Assembly: GCF_003605735.1 (NCBI RefSeq)
Contig: NZ_QXTJ01000045.1
Location: 368,535-432,534 of the forward strand
Direction of reading: 5' to 3'
From: Pseudomonas sp. LS-2
GTDB taxonomy: Bacteria; Pseudomonadota; Gammaproteobacteria; Pseudomonadales; Pseudomonadaceae
DNA length: 64,000 bases
Shown here: positions 38,563 through 47,683 of the stretch, piece by piece
How positions within the stretch are numbered: position 1 is the stretch's first letter
Layout: each line of letters opens with the position of its first letter
Notes under the pieces: model-generated
Database searches by the model: none
Told to the model about the DNA's origin: nothing
The model's input: only the letters and a program-made list of their open reading frames with translations
Translations under genes and position numbers: made by a program

Positions 38563-40008
38563 ATGCAATTAGTCTGGCTGCGCAGCGATCTGCGCGTACA
38601 CGACAACACCGCGTTGAGCGCTGCCATGGAGCAGGGACCGACGCTGGCGGTGTACATGATCAGCCCCGAGCAGTGGCACAGCCATGACGACGCACCGTGC
38701 AAAGTCGATTTCTGGCTGCGCAACCTGTGCGCATTGAAAACCGAACTGGAAGCACTGAACGTGCCGCTGTTGATCGTGCACGCCGATACCTGGGACCAAG
38801 CGCCCAAGGCGTTGCTGAACCTGTGCAAGACCCATGGCGTCGAGCAGGTGCATGTCAACGAGGAATACGGCGTCAACGAGGACAATCGCGACACAGAGGT
38901 GGCGGCAGCGCTGGACAAACAGGGCATGGGTTTCTGCCGTCATCTGGACCAGTTGTTCTTTCGACCAGGCAGTGTGCTGACCAAAAGCGGAGGCTATTTC
39001 AAGGTCTACACCCAGTTTCGCAAGGTATGTTATGCCCGACTGCACCACTCGGTGCCCGCCCTGGTACGTCCGCCGAAGAAGCAATCGCCGTTGCACATCA
39101 ACAGTGACGATGTACCAGCGCATGTGAAGGGTTTTGCGACGCCTTCCGAGGACCTGCGCAAGCTGTGGCCGGCGGGCGAAGACGAAGCACGTCGGCGTCT
39201 GGAAGCGTTCACCGACGAGCAGGTTCATTATTATCTGGATGAGCGCGATTTTCCGGCCAAACCCGGCACCAGCCAGCTTTCGGCCTACCTGGCCTGTGGC
39301 GTGATTTCTCCCCGCCAATGCCTGCATGCGGCCTTGCGCAGCAATCACGGCGAGTTCGAAACGGGGAACGCCGGCTCAGTGACCTGGATCAACGAGCTGC
39401 TCTGGCGCGAGTTCTACAAGCATGTGCTGGTGGGCTTCCCACGGGTTTCCCGTCACCGTGCCTTCCGCCCGGAAACCGAAGCACTGAAATGGCGGCATGC
39501 CCCCAAGGACCTCGAAGCCTGGCAGCAGGGTAAAACGGGCGTGCCTATCGTAGACGCTGCCATGCGCCAACTGTTGGAGACCGGCTGGATGCACAACCGC
39601 CTGCGCATGGTCGTGGCGATGTACTTCAGCAAAAACCTGCTGCTGGACTGGCGCGAGGGCGAACGCTTTTTCATGCAGCACCTGATCGACGGCGATCTAT
39701 CGGCGAACAATGGCGGCTGGCAGTGGAGCTCGTCCACCGGCACCGACTCGTCGCCCTACTTCCGTATTTTCAATCCTCATAGCCAGTCAGAGCGCTTCGA
39801 TCCCGACGGTCGCTTCATCAAGACCTGGATTCCCGAGCTTGCCGACCTGAACAAGCGCGACATCCATAACCCGTCGGCGCTTGGCGGTCTGTTCGGCGTT
39901 CAGGGTTATCCAGCGCCCATCGTCGATTTGAAGTCCAGCCGCGAACGCGCGCTGACTGCCTTCAAGTCTTTGCCCCATCGACAAGCAGAGACTCAAGACC
40001 ATGAGTGA
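38563..40008 (+). CDS. phrB: Deoxyribodipyrimidine (CPD) photolyase
   Basis: A 481-residue class I CPD photolyase. It has an N-terminal antenna-binding alpha/beta domain (LVWLRSDLRVHDNTAL) and a C-terminal FAD domain with the signature DGDLSANNGGWQW and STGTDSSPYFRIFNP, close to E. coli PhrB. It splits cyclobutane pyrimidine dimers with blue light. The ATG at 38563 has AAGGA at proper spacing; the ATG six bases earlier is too close to it. The next gene overlaps by 8 nt. Confidence 0.95.
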   Translation: MQLVWLRSDLRVHDNTALSAAMEQGPTLAVYMISPEQWHSHDDAPCKVDFWLRNLCALKTELEALNVPLLIVHADTWDQAPKALLNLCKTHGVEQVHVNEEYGVNEDNRDTEVAAALDKQGMGFCRHLDQLFFRPGSVLTKSGGYFKVYTQFRKVCYARLHHSVPALVRPPKKQSPLHINSDDVPAHVKGFATPSEDLRKLWPAGEDEARRRLEAFTDEQVHYYLDERDFPAKPGTSQLSAYLACGVISPRQCLHAALRSNHGEFETGNAGSVTWINELLWREFYKHVLVGFPRVSRHRAFRPETEALKWRHAPKDLEAWQQGKTGVPIVDAAMRQLLETGWMHNRLRMVVAMYFSKNLLLDWREGERFFMQHLIDGDLSANNGGWQWSSSTGTDSSPYFRIFNPHSQSERFDPDGRFIKTWIPELADLNKRDIHNPSALGGLFGVQGYPAPIVDLKSSRERALTAFKSLPHRQAETQDHE

Positions 40009-40426
40009 ATTCCTGCGCGACTACGCCCGACGCTTCGCCGAACTCGACAAGGACAACCTGCACCTGCTCGGCGGGCTTTACAGCGACGACATCGCCTTCG
40101 CCGATCCGCTGAATGAAGTCCATGGCCTGCCCGACCTGCGTAAATACTTCGCAGACCTGTACGCCAACGTCACGGATCTGCAATTCGAGTTTCATGCCTT
40201 CGATCAGGTTCGCGAGGGCAAGGGCTACCTGCGCTGGACCATGACCTACCGGCACCCACGTCTGAACCAGGGCGAACCGATCGCAGTGCAAGGGTGCTCG
40301 CATCTGCTGTGGACGGAAAACAAGGTGTTCCAGCACCGCGACTTCTTCGACGCCGGAGCCCTGCTGTACGAACACCTGCCGGTCATGGGCAGGATGATTG
40401 GCTGGCTCAAGAGGCGACTGACATGA
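40001..40426 (+). CDS. NTF2-like (SnoaL-type) protein
   Basis: A 141-residue protein with the cone-shaped NTF2-like pattern (FLRDYARRFAELD, LYSDDIAFADPLNEV, FQHRDFFDAGALLYE). It overlaps phrB by 8 nt and the SDR by 4, so it is part of the operon. Such proteins can be isomerases, hydratases or binding partners; a role on a lipid intermediate is only inferred from its neighbours. Confidence 0.85.
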   Translation: MSEFLRDYARRFAELDKDNLHLLGGLYSDDIAFADPLNEVHGLPDLRKYFADLYANVTDLQFEFHAFDQVREGKGYLRWTMTYRHPRLNQGEPIAVQGCSHLLWTENKVFQHRDFFDAGALLYEHLPVMGRMIGWLKRRLT

Positions 40427-41199
40427 AGCGACGTATCTGGCTGACCGGCGCCAGCAGCGGGATCGGCCTGGCGCTGGCTGAAGAGTTGCTCGGCGCCGGG
40501 CATCAGGTCGCGCTGACAGCCCGCAGCCTCGAACCGCTGGAGGCGCTTGATCGGCGTTTTCCGCATCAGGTACTGCTAGCGCCCGGCGATGTCATGGACC
40601 TGGACCAAGTAACGGCGATCGGCGAGCGAATCGCGCAGGTCTGGGGTGCCGTCGATACGGTGATCCTCAATGCAGGCACCTGCGAATACATCGACGCCAG
40701 GCAGTTCGATGCTCGCTTGGTGGAACGCGTGGTGAAAACCAACCTGATCGCCACGTCCTATTGCGTACAGGAAGCGCTGGTCCTGCTGCGTCTGGGCCAG
40801 CGTCCGCATCTGGTCGGCGTTGCCAGTTCGGTGGCGTTTCTACCGCTGACCCGATCTGAAGCCTATGGTGCCTCGAAAGCAGGCCTGCGTTATCTGTTCC
40901 AGTCTTTGCGCATCGATCTGGCACAAGAGGGCATTGATGTCACGGTGGTCAGCCCGGGTTTTGTCGACACCCCCCTGACCGCCAAAAACGATTTCCCGAT
41001 GCCGATGCGCTGGCCCGCCCCGAAGGCCGCTGCCTACATCGCCAAACGGCTTGAGGCGCCACGTCGCCCTCTGGAAATCTCATTTCCGCGGCCGTTCATT
41101 TTGACGCTCAAACTCCTCGCACTGCTGCCCGAACGCGCCCAACTGGCGCTGGGTAAGCGCATGGTCCGCTCTGCCAGCCAGAGCGAGGGCGGGCAATGA
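40423..41199 (+). CDS. Short-chain dehydrogenase/reductase
   Basis: A 258-residue SDR with TGASSGIG (8-15), LNAGT (NNAG-type motif), Ser136 and the YxxxK pair (Tyr148, Lys152). A C-terminal hydrophobic extension (FILTLKLLALLP) may contact the membrane. The ATG overlaps the previous stop (ATGA). It probably reduces or oxidises a carbonyl/alcohol in the lipid pathway encoded by the operon. Confidence 0.9.
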   Translation: MKRRIWLTGASSGIGLALAEELLGAGHQVALTARSLEPLEALDRRFPHQVLLAPGDVMDLDQVTAIGERIAQVWGAVDTVILNAGTCEYIDARQFDARLVERVVKTNLIATSYCVQEALVLLRLGQRPHLVGVASSVAFLPLTRSEAYGASKAGLRYLFQSLRIDLAQEGIDVTVVSPGFVDTPLTAKNDFPMPMRWPAPKAAAYIAKRLEAPRRPLEISFPRPFILTLKLLALLPERAQLALGKRMVRSASQSEGGQ

Positions 41200-42443
41200 A
41201 AATCGCCATCATCGGCAGCGGCATTTCCGGCCTGACCAGCGCCTGGATGCTCAACCGCGTGCACGATGTGACGGTGTTCGAGGCCGATAGCTGGATCGGC
41301 GGCCACACCCACACCGTCAACGTCGAAGTGAATGGCAAAAGCCACGCCATCGACACCGGCTTCATCGTCTTCAACGACTGGACCTACCCCAACTTCATCA
41401 AGCTGCTCGGCAAGCTGGGGGTCGCCTTCAAACCCACTGAAATGAGCTTTTCGGTTTGTGACCCGCAAACCCGCACCGAGTACAACGGCAACAACCTCAA
41501 CAGCCTGTTCGCCCAGCGCAGCAACCTGCTTTCACCGACCTTCTGGGGGATGCTGCGGGACATCCTGCGCTTCAACAAACAGGCGCTGATCGACCTGCAA
41601 AGCCAGCGCATCGCCGCCGACACGACCCTGGGTGCCTATCTGAAATCCGAGGGTTACGGGCGGCGCTTCACCGAGCATTACATCGTGCCAATGGGCGCAG
41701 CGATCTGGTCGATGTCGCTGAATGACATGCTGGGCTTTCCCTTGCAGTTTTTCGTGCGGTTCTTCAAGAACCATGGCCTGCTCTCGGTCAGCAACCGGCC
41801 ACAGTGGTGCGTGATCGAAGGCGGATCGAGCCGCTATATCGAACCTCTGTGCGCCCCGTTTCGCGACAGGATCCGCGTGCAGTGCCCTGTCAGCCGGGTC
41901 GAGCGTGACAAGGATGGCGTAACCCTTCACAGCGCCGCTGGCAGCGAGCGTTTCGACAAGGTGATTTTTGCCTGTCACAGCGATCAGGCCCTTGCAATGC
42001 TGGCCGAGCCCAGCGCCAACGAGCGGGAAATCCTCGGTGCCCTGCCCTACGCCGACAATGACGTGGTCCTTCATACCGACACGAGTCTGCTGCCCAGACG
42101 CCCTTTGGCCTGGGCCAGCTGGAACTACCGGCTGGGTGGCGGGAGGGACCAGTCGGCGGCCGTTACCTATGCGATGAACATTTTGCAAGGGATCGAAAGC
42201 GATACCACCTTCTGCGTCAGCCTGAATCAGACACCTGCCATTGACCCGAACAAAATCCTCGCGCGCTACCGCTACTCCCATCCGCAATACTGCCTTCAAG
42301 GCGTCGCGGCGCAAGCCCGCTGGCAAGAAGTATTCGGTGCACAACACACCTATTACTGCGGCGCATACTGGGCCAACGGTTTTCACGAAGACGGCGTGGT
42401 CAGCGCGCTGCGCGTTGCGTCCGCGTTTGGGGAGTCACTGTGA
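41196..42443 (+). CDS. FAD-dependent amine-oxidase-like flavoprotein
   Basis: The 415-residue protein starts with a Rossmann motif (IIGSGISGLTSAWML), has IGGHTHTVNVEVNGKSHAID and DTGFIVFNDWTYP, and ends with GAYWANGFHEDGV. It belongs to the amine oxidase/desaturase-like flavoproteins that regularly precede DUF1365 and a Cfa-type methyltransferase. In alpha-proteobacteria similar gene sets are linked to furan fatty acid formation. It overlaps both neighbours by four bases (ATGA, GTGA). Confidence 0.88.
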   Translation: MKIAIIGSGISGLTSAWMLNRVHDVTVFEADSWIGGHTHTVNVEVNGKSHAIDTGFIVFNDWTYPNFIKLLGKLGVAFKPTEMSFSVCDPQTRTEYNGNNLNSLFAQRSNLLSPTFWGMLRDILRFNKQALIDLQSQRIAADTTLGAYLKSEGYGRRFTEHYIVPMGAAIWSMSLNDMLGFPLQFFVRFFKNHGLLSVSNRPQWCVIEGGSSRYIEPLCAPFRDRIRVQCPVSRVERDKDGVTLHSAAGSERFDKVIFACHSDQALAMLAEPSANEREILGALPYADNDVVLHTDTSLLPRRPLAWASWNYRLGGGRDQSAAVTYAMNILQGIESDTTFCVSLNQTPAIDPNKILARYRYSHPQYCLQGVAAQARWQEVFGAQHTYYCGAYWANGFHEDGVVSALRVASAFGESL

Positions 42444-43240
42444 ACAGCGCCTTGTACAGCGGCTGGGTGAGCCATCGGCGGTTCTCGCCCCGAGGCCACG
42501 CGTTCACCTATCGCATTGGCATGCTGTATCTGGACCTCGATGAGCAAGACACGGTGATGAAGCTCTCGCCCTTTGCAGGCGCCAGCCGCCTGTCGCCGTT
42601 TTCGTTTCGTCAGGGCGACTACCTGCGCGAGTACACAGGACGCGGGATTTCTCTGATTGGCGCCGTGCGCGAGATTGTCCGCAACGCATTGGGACGCGCA
42701 CCGCTGGGCCGGATTTGTCTGCTGACGCAGGCGCGCAGCTGGGGTTTATCGTTCAACCCGGTGAGTTTCTTTTATTGCTTCGAGCGAGATGGCTCTCTGG
42801 CCGCCATTGTCTGCGAAGTGACCAACACCCCGTGGCGCGAGCGCTATCACTACGTGCTGCCCGCCAGCGCCGAAGGTCACCAGCATTTTGCCGTCGCCAA
42901 GGCTTTTCACGTCTCGCCGTTTTTACCCCGCGATCTGGAATACCGCATGAGTTTCAGCCAGCCCGGCGACCGGCTCGGCGTTCACATGGCCGATTGGCAG
43001 GGCGAACGCAAAGTGTTCGATGCCACCCTGAACCTGCAACGTCAGCCACTCAGTCGCCCTGCCCTGCATCGCCATCTGCTGAGTTTTCCGTGGATGACCG
43101 CCAAGACATGCCTTGCGATTTACTGGCAGGCGCTGCGCCTTTTCGCCAAACGCATACCGATTTTTTCCCACCAGGCCGCTGAAGGCTCGTCGCGCATCGC
43201 CGCCGTTCAACCCAAGGATCGACGCCATGAAAAGCAATAG
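42440..43240 (+). CDS. DUF1365 protein
   Basis: A 266-residue protein starting at GTG in the overlap GTGA. DUF1365 features are seen: YSGWVSHRRFSPRGHAF at the N-terminus, NPVSFFYC and PWRERYHYVLP in the middle, and KAFHVSPFLP. The family is uncharacterised but almost always lies between the FAD protein and the cyclopropane synthase-like gene, pointing to membrane lipid modification. Confidence 0.92.
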   Translation: MNSALYSGWVSHRRFSPRGHAFTYRIGMLYLDLDEQDTVMKLSPFAGASRLSPFSFRQGDYLREYTGRGISLIGAVREIVRNALGRAPLGRICLLTQARSWGLSFNPVSFFYCFERDGSLAAIVCEVTNTPWRERYHYVLPASAEGHQHFAVAKAFHVSPFLPRDLEYRMSFSQPGDRLGVHMADWQGERKVFDATLNLQRQPLSRPALHRHLLSFPWMTAKTCLAIYWQALRLFAKRIPIFSHQAAEGSSRIAAVQPKDRRHEKQ

Positions 43241-44489
43241 CCTGACTGTGAGCTTGAGCGCCAACAGCCTCACCTCCAATCTGCTGCGACGCGGTGTACT
43301 GCGACAGTTAGCACATCTGCGCCATGGCCAACTGGTGGTTTATGAAGGTGATGATCGGCATGTATTTGGCGCAGCGGGCTCATCGATCCAGGGAGAAATC
43401 CACGTCCTGGACGCGTCGGTCTGGGGCCTCGTCGCCAGCAATGGTTCGATTGGCGCAGGCGAAGCGTTCATTCATGGCTACTGGACCAGCCCGGACCTGA
43501 CGGCGGTCATCCGTGTCTTCGTCAGCAACCTTGAAGTGCTCGACGCGCTTGAAGGTGGCCTGGCGCGCCTCGGCCGACCGTTCGTGCAAGGACTGCACTG
43601 GCTCAATCGAAATACGCGCCAAGGTTCGCAGAAAAACATCGCCGCTCACTACGACCTGGGCAATGATCTGTTCGAGCAATTTCTCGATCCGACCATGATG
43701 TATTCAGCGGCGCAGTTTCTGAGTCCCGAGGACACCCTGGAACAGGCACAGCTGAACAAGCTGGAGCGGATCTGTCAGAAGCTGTCGCTCAAACCCACCG
43801 ACCACTTGCTGGAGATCGGTACCGGCTGGGGCAGCATGGCGATCTATGCCGCGCAGCATTACGGCTGCAAGGTCACCACCACAACGCTTTCCAGAGAACA
43901 GTACGCTTACACCGAGAAGCGTATCGCCCAGCTGGGTCTGCAAGACCGTGTCACGCTGTTGCTAAGCGACTATCGCGACCTGACTGGCCATTACGACAAA
44001 CTCGTTTCCATCGAAATGATCGAAGCGGTCGGCCATCGCTTCCTGCCGACCTATTTCAAACAGTGCACGCGCTTGCTCAAGGACGACGGGCTGATGCTGC
44101 TGCAGGCAATCACCATTCGCGAGCAGCGCTACGAACAGGCGCGTCGCAGCGTCGATTTCATTCAGCGTTATATCTTTCCAGGGGGGGCATTGCCTTCGGT
44201 CACTCGCATGCTGGAGATCGTGAGCGACAACACCGACATGAACCTGCTGCACATGGAAGACTTCGGGCTGCATTACGCAAAGACGTTGCGGCTGTGGCAC
44301 GACAACTTCCGCCATGCTGCCGGCTATCTGACCGAACTGGGTTATGACGACTATTTCCTGCGGTTGTGGGAGTTCTATCTGTGCTACTGCGAGGGCGGCT
44401 TTCTGGAGCGCACGATCGGTACGGCGCAGTTGTTGCTGGCAAAACCCAAGGCGCTGCCTCAGCCACTGCTCGGGCGGTTCGATGCTTAA
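43227..44489 (+). CDS. cfa: Cyclopropane-fatty-acyl-phospholipid synthase-like methyltransferase
   Basis: The 420-residue enzyme has the Cfa motif AHYDLGNDLFEQFLDPTMMYS (split: AHYDLGNDLF, LDPTMMYS), the SAM site LEIGTGWGS (195-203), SIEMIEAVG and YIFPGGALPS. It adds a methyl or methylene group from SAM to unsaturated phospholipid acyl chains at the inner membrane. The ATG at 43227 follows CAAGGA and overlaps DUF1365 by 14 nt; the longer frame from 43113 is not supported. Whether it makes cyclopropane or methylated/furan precursors cannot be read from the sequence. Confidence 0.93.
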   Translation: MKSNSLTVSLSANSLTSNLLRRGVLRQLAHLRHGQLVVYEGDDRHVFGAAGSSIQGEIHVLDASVWGLVASNGSIGAGEAFIHGYWTSPDLTAVIRVFVSNLEVLDALEGGLARLGRPFVQGLHWLNRNTRQGSQKNIAAHYDLGNDLFEQFLDPTMMYSAAQFLSPEDTLEQAQLNKLERICQKLSLKPTDHLLEIGTGWGSMAIYAAQHYGCKVTTTTLSREQYAYTEKRIAQLGLQDRVTLLLSDYRDLTGHYDKLVSIEMIEAVGHRFLPTYFKQCTRLLKDDGLMLLQAITIREQRYEQARRSVDFIQRYIFPGGALPSVTRMLEIVSDNTDMNLLHMEDFGLHYAKTLRLWHDNFRHAAGYLTELGYDDYFLRLWEFYLCYCEGGFLERTIGTAQLLLAKPKALPQPLLGRFDA

Positions 44490-44997
44490 AAATCTGGCGA
44501 ACGCCGTGCTGTTCCAGATCGGCTGGTTCACCTGTGTGCTGGGGGGCAACAGCGGCTGGTTACTGGTCACGTTCGCGATTTTTGCTGTGCACCTTCGCCT
44601 GATCGGATCCTGGCGTGCCGAAGGCAAGCTCTTGATGACCGTCTTTGCCTTGGGCTGTGTGCTCGACAGCGCGCTGATCAAGCTTGGCGTGTTCGACTTC
44701 GGCGAAGTCGGGCGCGTGATCCCGTTGTGGCTGGCGTTACTCTGGCCGCTACTGGCGACCACGCTGGGTCATTGCCTGGCATGGTCAGCCAAACCCTGGT
44801 GGCTGGCCAGCATACTAGGGGCCATCGGCGGGCCCGCTTCCTACATCGCAGGATCGCATATGACCTATGTCCAGCTGCCTTTGGGCCTGTGGCCCAGCGT
44901 GTTGATTCTCGGTGCGATATGGGCTGCGGTCTTCCCATTACTGCATTGGCTGACCCATTACTTCCGCGAAGGCCGCACTGACCAGGTCTCCGTATGA
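44482..44997 (+). CDS. DUF2878 inner-membrane protein
   Basis: A 171-residue membrane protein with about five helices, overlapping the cfa end by 8 nt. It matches the DUF2878 family, which accompanies DUF1365/Cfa sets. Start chosen at the ATG that begins the first helix (MLKNLANAVLFQIGW). Its function is unknown; it could hold the soluble enzymes at the membrane. It is the last gene of the operon; no terminator is seen in the 57 nt that follow. Confidence 0.87.
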   Translation: MLKNLANAVLFQIGWFTCVLGGNSGWLLVTFAIFAVHLRLIGSWRAEGKLLMTVFALGCVLDSALIKLGVFDFGEVGRVIPLWLALLWPLLATTLGHCLAWSAKPWWLASILGAIGGPASYIAGSHMTYVQLPLGLWPSVLILGAIWAAVFPLLHWLTHYFREGRTDQVSV

Positions 44998-45054
44998 AGC
45001 GGCGTCCGTCAGAACGGCCACCTGCCTTCCCCCCACTGCTTTACACTGCCGCCC

Positions 45055-45363
45055 ATGACTGTCATCCCCTTGCTCCAACTTCCCGATGAACCTGCCGTCA
45101 CCTGCTCCACTTGCGCAGCGTGCTGCTGCCAACTGGAAGTGATGCTGATCACCGACACAGGTGTACCTGAACGTTTCATCGATACCGACGACTGGGGCGG
45201 GGAGGTGATGCTGCGCCTGGATGATGGCTGGTGCGCGGCACTGGATCGCGACACGATGATGTGCACGATCTACGAGAAGCGACCGTTGATCTGCCGTGAG
45301 TTCGAGATGGGTGCACCTGAGTGCATCACCGAGCGGGAAGGGATTGCGACGGCTTATCTGTAG
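45055..45363 (+). CDS. YkgJ-family cysteine cluster protein
   Basis: A 102-residue protein with a cysteine pattern of the YkgJ/UPF0153 zinc- or iron-binding family: CSTCAACCC (17-25), MMCTIYEKRPLICREF and PECI. No Shine-Dalgarno is evident, and the gene is 57 nt after the DUF2878 gene, so it may be read through from the operon or expressed alone. Function unknown. Confidence 0.85.
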   Translation: MTVIPLLQLPDEPAVTCSTCAACCCQLEVMLITDTGVPERFIDTDDWGGEVMLRLDDGWCAALDRDTMMCTIYEKRPLICREFEMGAPECITEREGIATAYL

Positions 45364-45379
45364 GCCTGACACGCCGCGC

Positions 45380-45448
45380 TGTAGCAGCACGGCTCGCCGG
45401 CGGTGACATTCTCCAGATTGCCACCACCGCCAAGCCGGCCTGCTACAG
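45380..45448. repeat. REP pair, type A
   Basis: Inverted pair TGTAGCAGCACGGCTCGCCG ... CGCCAAGCCGGCCTGCTACA between the convergent YkgJ and pagL genes. Confidence 0.85.
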
Positions 45449-45469
45449 ATGCTGATAGCGGATGATCGC

Positions 45470-45988
45470 TTAGAACGGCATCGTGTAATGAATGGCGTAG
45501 CTTTCGATACCGTCGTTGTTGGTGGTCATGCCGCCGTTCGAGTAATGCGTGGCGCGCAGACCGACTTCATGTCCACCGGCAAAACGCAGACCGAAGCCCA
45601 GGCGGTCTTCGAACTGGAATGCACTGCCCAGTTTGTTGCCTTCGACTTCCGTGCGCTGGAATACAGCGGCACCGATGCCGGCTTCAATGTAAGGCTTGAC
45701 GCTGTCGCCGGAGAACTCGTAAACGAAGACCGGAGAGAACGAAAGGCTGTTGTTGCTGGAATTCTTGTCACCTTCCCAGTAGGTGTAAGCGCCGCTCCAG
45801 TAGCCGGTCAGGCGACCTACGCTGGTTTGCCACCAGCTTTTATCCCAATCAAATTGCGCGCCCAGACGATAGGTCATCGTCGATTCACCAGTGTGCCCCA
45901 CTGAGAACTCGACGCCATCCGCCTGCGCAATTGCACTTTGCCCCGTTAACGCGGCCGCAATCGCAGCCAAACAAAACAGTCGCTTCAT
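45470..45988 (-). CDS. pagL: Lipid A 3-O-deacylase PagL
   Basis: A 172-residue outer-membrane beta-barrel with signal peptide (about 22-23 residues) and terminal phenylalanine. The catalytic residues of P. aeruginosa PagL (His126, Ser128, Glu140 in the mature protein) correspond to His148, Ser150 (ATHYSNGG) and Glu162 (GIESYAIHY) here with a constant offset. It removes the 3-O acyl chain from lipid A. It lies downstream of murI on the same strand, as in P. aeruginosa, with a 115-nt gap and probably its own promoter. Confidence 0.93.
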   Translation of the reverse strand: MKRLFCLAAIAAALTGQSAIAQADGVEFSVGHTGESTMTYRLGAQFDWDKSWWQTSVGRLTGYWSGAYTYWEGDKNSSNNSLSFSPVFVYEFSGDSVKPYIEAGIGAAVFQRTEVEGNKLGSAFQFEDRLGFGLRFAGGHEVGLRATHYSNGGMTTNNDGIESYAIHYTMPF

Positions 45989-46103
45989 CTGAAACTTCCC
46001 ATTTTCGAATGCAGTTAGAAAATTTTTTATATCAACAGACGTCCTGTAGAAATCTGTTAGCGAACAATAGTTCAGTCAAAAAGCGGCGCTATTCACGTTT
46101 TTT

Positions 46104-46904
46104 TCACGAACGGAAGCTTCGCACACTGTCAGATTTTTTCCAGAGCAAAGGTAGGATGTTTCTGAAATTTTCCGGATCGCCGCTGGTCCAGAATTGCGCA
46201 GCCTGGGGATGACCGCTTGCGAGAAGATCGCGCTGGCTGAGTAAACGCTGCAGTTGTCGCGCGACCGCAGCACCGGTGTCGATCAGCGAGATCGACGCAG
46301 GAAGCATTTCCTTGAGCAGCGGTTTGAGGAAGGGATAGTGGGTGCAACCGAGGATGATCGTGTCGCATCCCGCTGCCAGAAGAGGTTCGACATACCCCCG
46401 AAGCAACTGGCGAATGGCCGGGCTGATCAGATCGCCCGTTTCGATCAGTTCGACCAGCCCCGGGCAGGGTTGTGTCACCACCTGGACATCGGCGGCAAAG
46501 CGATCAAGCAATGCGGCGAACTTGGCGCTCTGCAAGGTGCCCGTGGTTGCCAGCACCCCGACCACCCCACTTTGAGTCGCTGCCGCAGCCGGTTTCACGG
46601 CAGGCTCCATGCCGACGATGGGCCAATCCGGATAACGCTCGCGCAGGTCCGCAACGCCCGCGACAGTGGCGGTATTGCACGCCAGAACCAGAGCCTTGGC
46701 GCCTCTTTCATGGAAAAATTCGGCAATGGCCGCGCAACGCTGGCGAATGAACTCTGGGGTCTTTTCGCCGTAGGGGATGTTGCCGCAGTCGGCTACGTAA
46801 AGCAGAGATTCGCGCGGCAGCAACTGGCTGATTTCGCCCAGCACCGACAATCCGCCGACGCCGGAATCGAACACCCCAACTGGCGCGTCGTTGTCTCTAG
46901 CCAT
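46104..46904 (-). CDS. murI: Glutamate racemase
   Basis: The 266-residue protein has both catalytic cysteine motifs (LACNTATV and ILGCTHYPF) and the N-terminal [11 protein letters not shown]. It makes D-glutamate for peptidoglycan. The gene ends the hemA-prfA-prmC-moeB series, 23 nt after moeB. Confidence 0.96.
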   Translation of the reverse strand: MARDNDAPVGVFDSGVGGLSVLGEISQLLPRESLLYVADCGNIPYGEKTPEFIRQRCAAIAEFFHERGAKALVLACNTATVAGVADLRERYPDWPIVGMEPAVKPAAAATQSGVVGVLATTGTLQSAKFAALLDRFAADVQVVTQPCPGLVELIETGDLISPAIRQLLRGYVEPLLAAGCDTIILGCTHYPFLKPLLKEMLPASISLIDTGAAVARQLQRLLSQRDLLASGHPQAAQFWTSGDPENFRNILPLLWKKSDSVRSFRS

Positions 46905-46927
46905 GCTTGACCGTTTTGTTCATGACT

Positions 46928-47683
46928 TTATGCATGCCCCGCGCCGCACACCGTGCACCCCGGATCACGTTTGACTTTCAGTTCGCGGAATCGCGTGCCC
47001 AACGCATCGATCAGCAACAGACGCCCCACCATTGGCTCACCGAATCCGGCCAACACCTTCAGCGCTTCCAGCGCTTGCAGACTTCCCACCAGCCCGACCA
47101 GCGGACCGATGACACCGGCTTCACTGCACGTCAGCTCGGTCTCGCTGCCATGCCCGTATAAGCAGTGGTAGCAAGGACTCTCGGCGCGGCGCGGATCGAA
47201 TACCGACAACTGCCCTTCAAGACGAATTGCGGCGCCGCTGACCAAGGGTTTTCCAGCCGCCACGCAGGCCGCGTTGACCGCCTCGCGGGTCGTGAAATTG
47301 TCGGAACAATCGAGCACCAGATCCACTGCCTCGACGGCGGCTGCCAGCGAATCCTCATCCAGCGCAGCCCGATGAGGAACCAGCTTGATTTCGGGATTGA
47401 TCGCTGTCAGCCGCGAGAGGGCCGAGTCGACTTTGCTCTGGCCAACACTTTGAGTGTCATGAATGATCTGGCGTTGCAGGTTGGTCAGGTCGACGGTGTC
47501 GAAGTCCGCCAGATGTAACTCGCCAATGCCAGCGGCAGCCAGGTAGAGCGCCACTGGAGATCCGAGCCCGCCGACGCCGACGATCAGCGCGCGACTCTGC
47601 TTGAGGCGCAACTGGCCGTCGATATCGACTTGCTGGAGAAGAATCTGCCGGCTGTAACGCAGCAGCTCTCCGTCAGTCAGCAC
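46928..47683 (-). CDS. moeB: MoeB/ThiF-family sulfur-carrier adenylyltransferase
   Basis: A 251-residue E1-like enzyme. It has the ATP motif VGVGGLGSP, DCSDNFTTR and two CxxC zinc pairs (PCYHC and GCTVC). It adenylates the C-terminus of MoaD (molybdopterin) or ThiS. The start overlaps the prmC end by 7 nt. HesA/MoeB/ThiF members are hard to separate by sequence alone; the place next to prmC matches MoeB in pseudomonads. Confidence 0.9.
   Translation of the reverse strand: MLTDGELLRYSRQILLQQVDIDGQLRLKQSRALIVGVGGLGSPVALYLAAAGIGELHLADFDTVDLTNLQRQIIHDTQSVGQSKVDSALSRLTAINPEIKLVPHRAALDEDSLAAAVEAVDLVLDCSDNFTTREAVNAACVAAGKPLVSGAAIRLEGQLSVFDPRRAESPCYHCLYGHGSETELTCSEAGVIGPLVGLVGSLQALEALKVLAGFGEPMVGRLLLIDALGTRFRELKVKRDPGCTVCGAGHA

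Noticed and set aside
42715-43182. 155-codon frame inside DUF1365
   Set aside because: Out-of-frame shadow of a well-conserved gene in a tightly packed operon.
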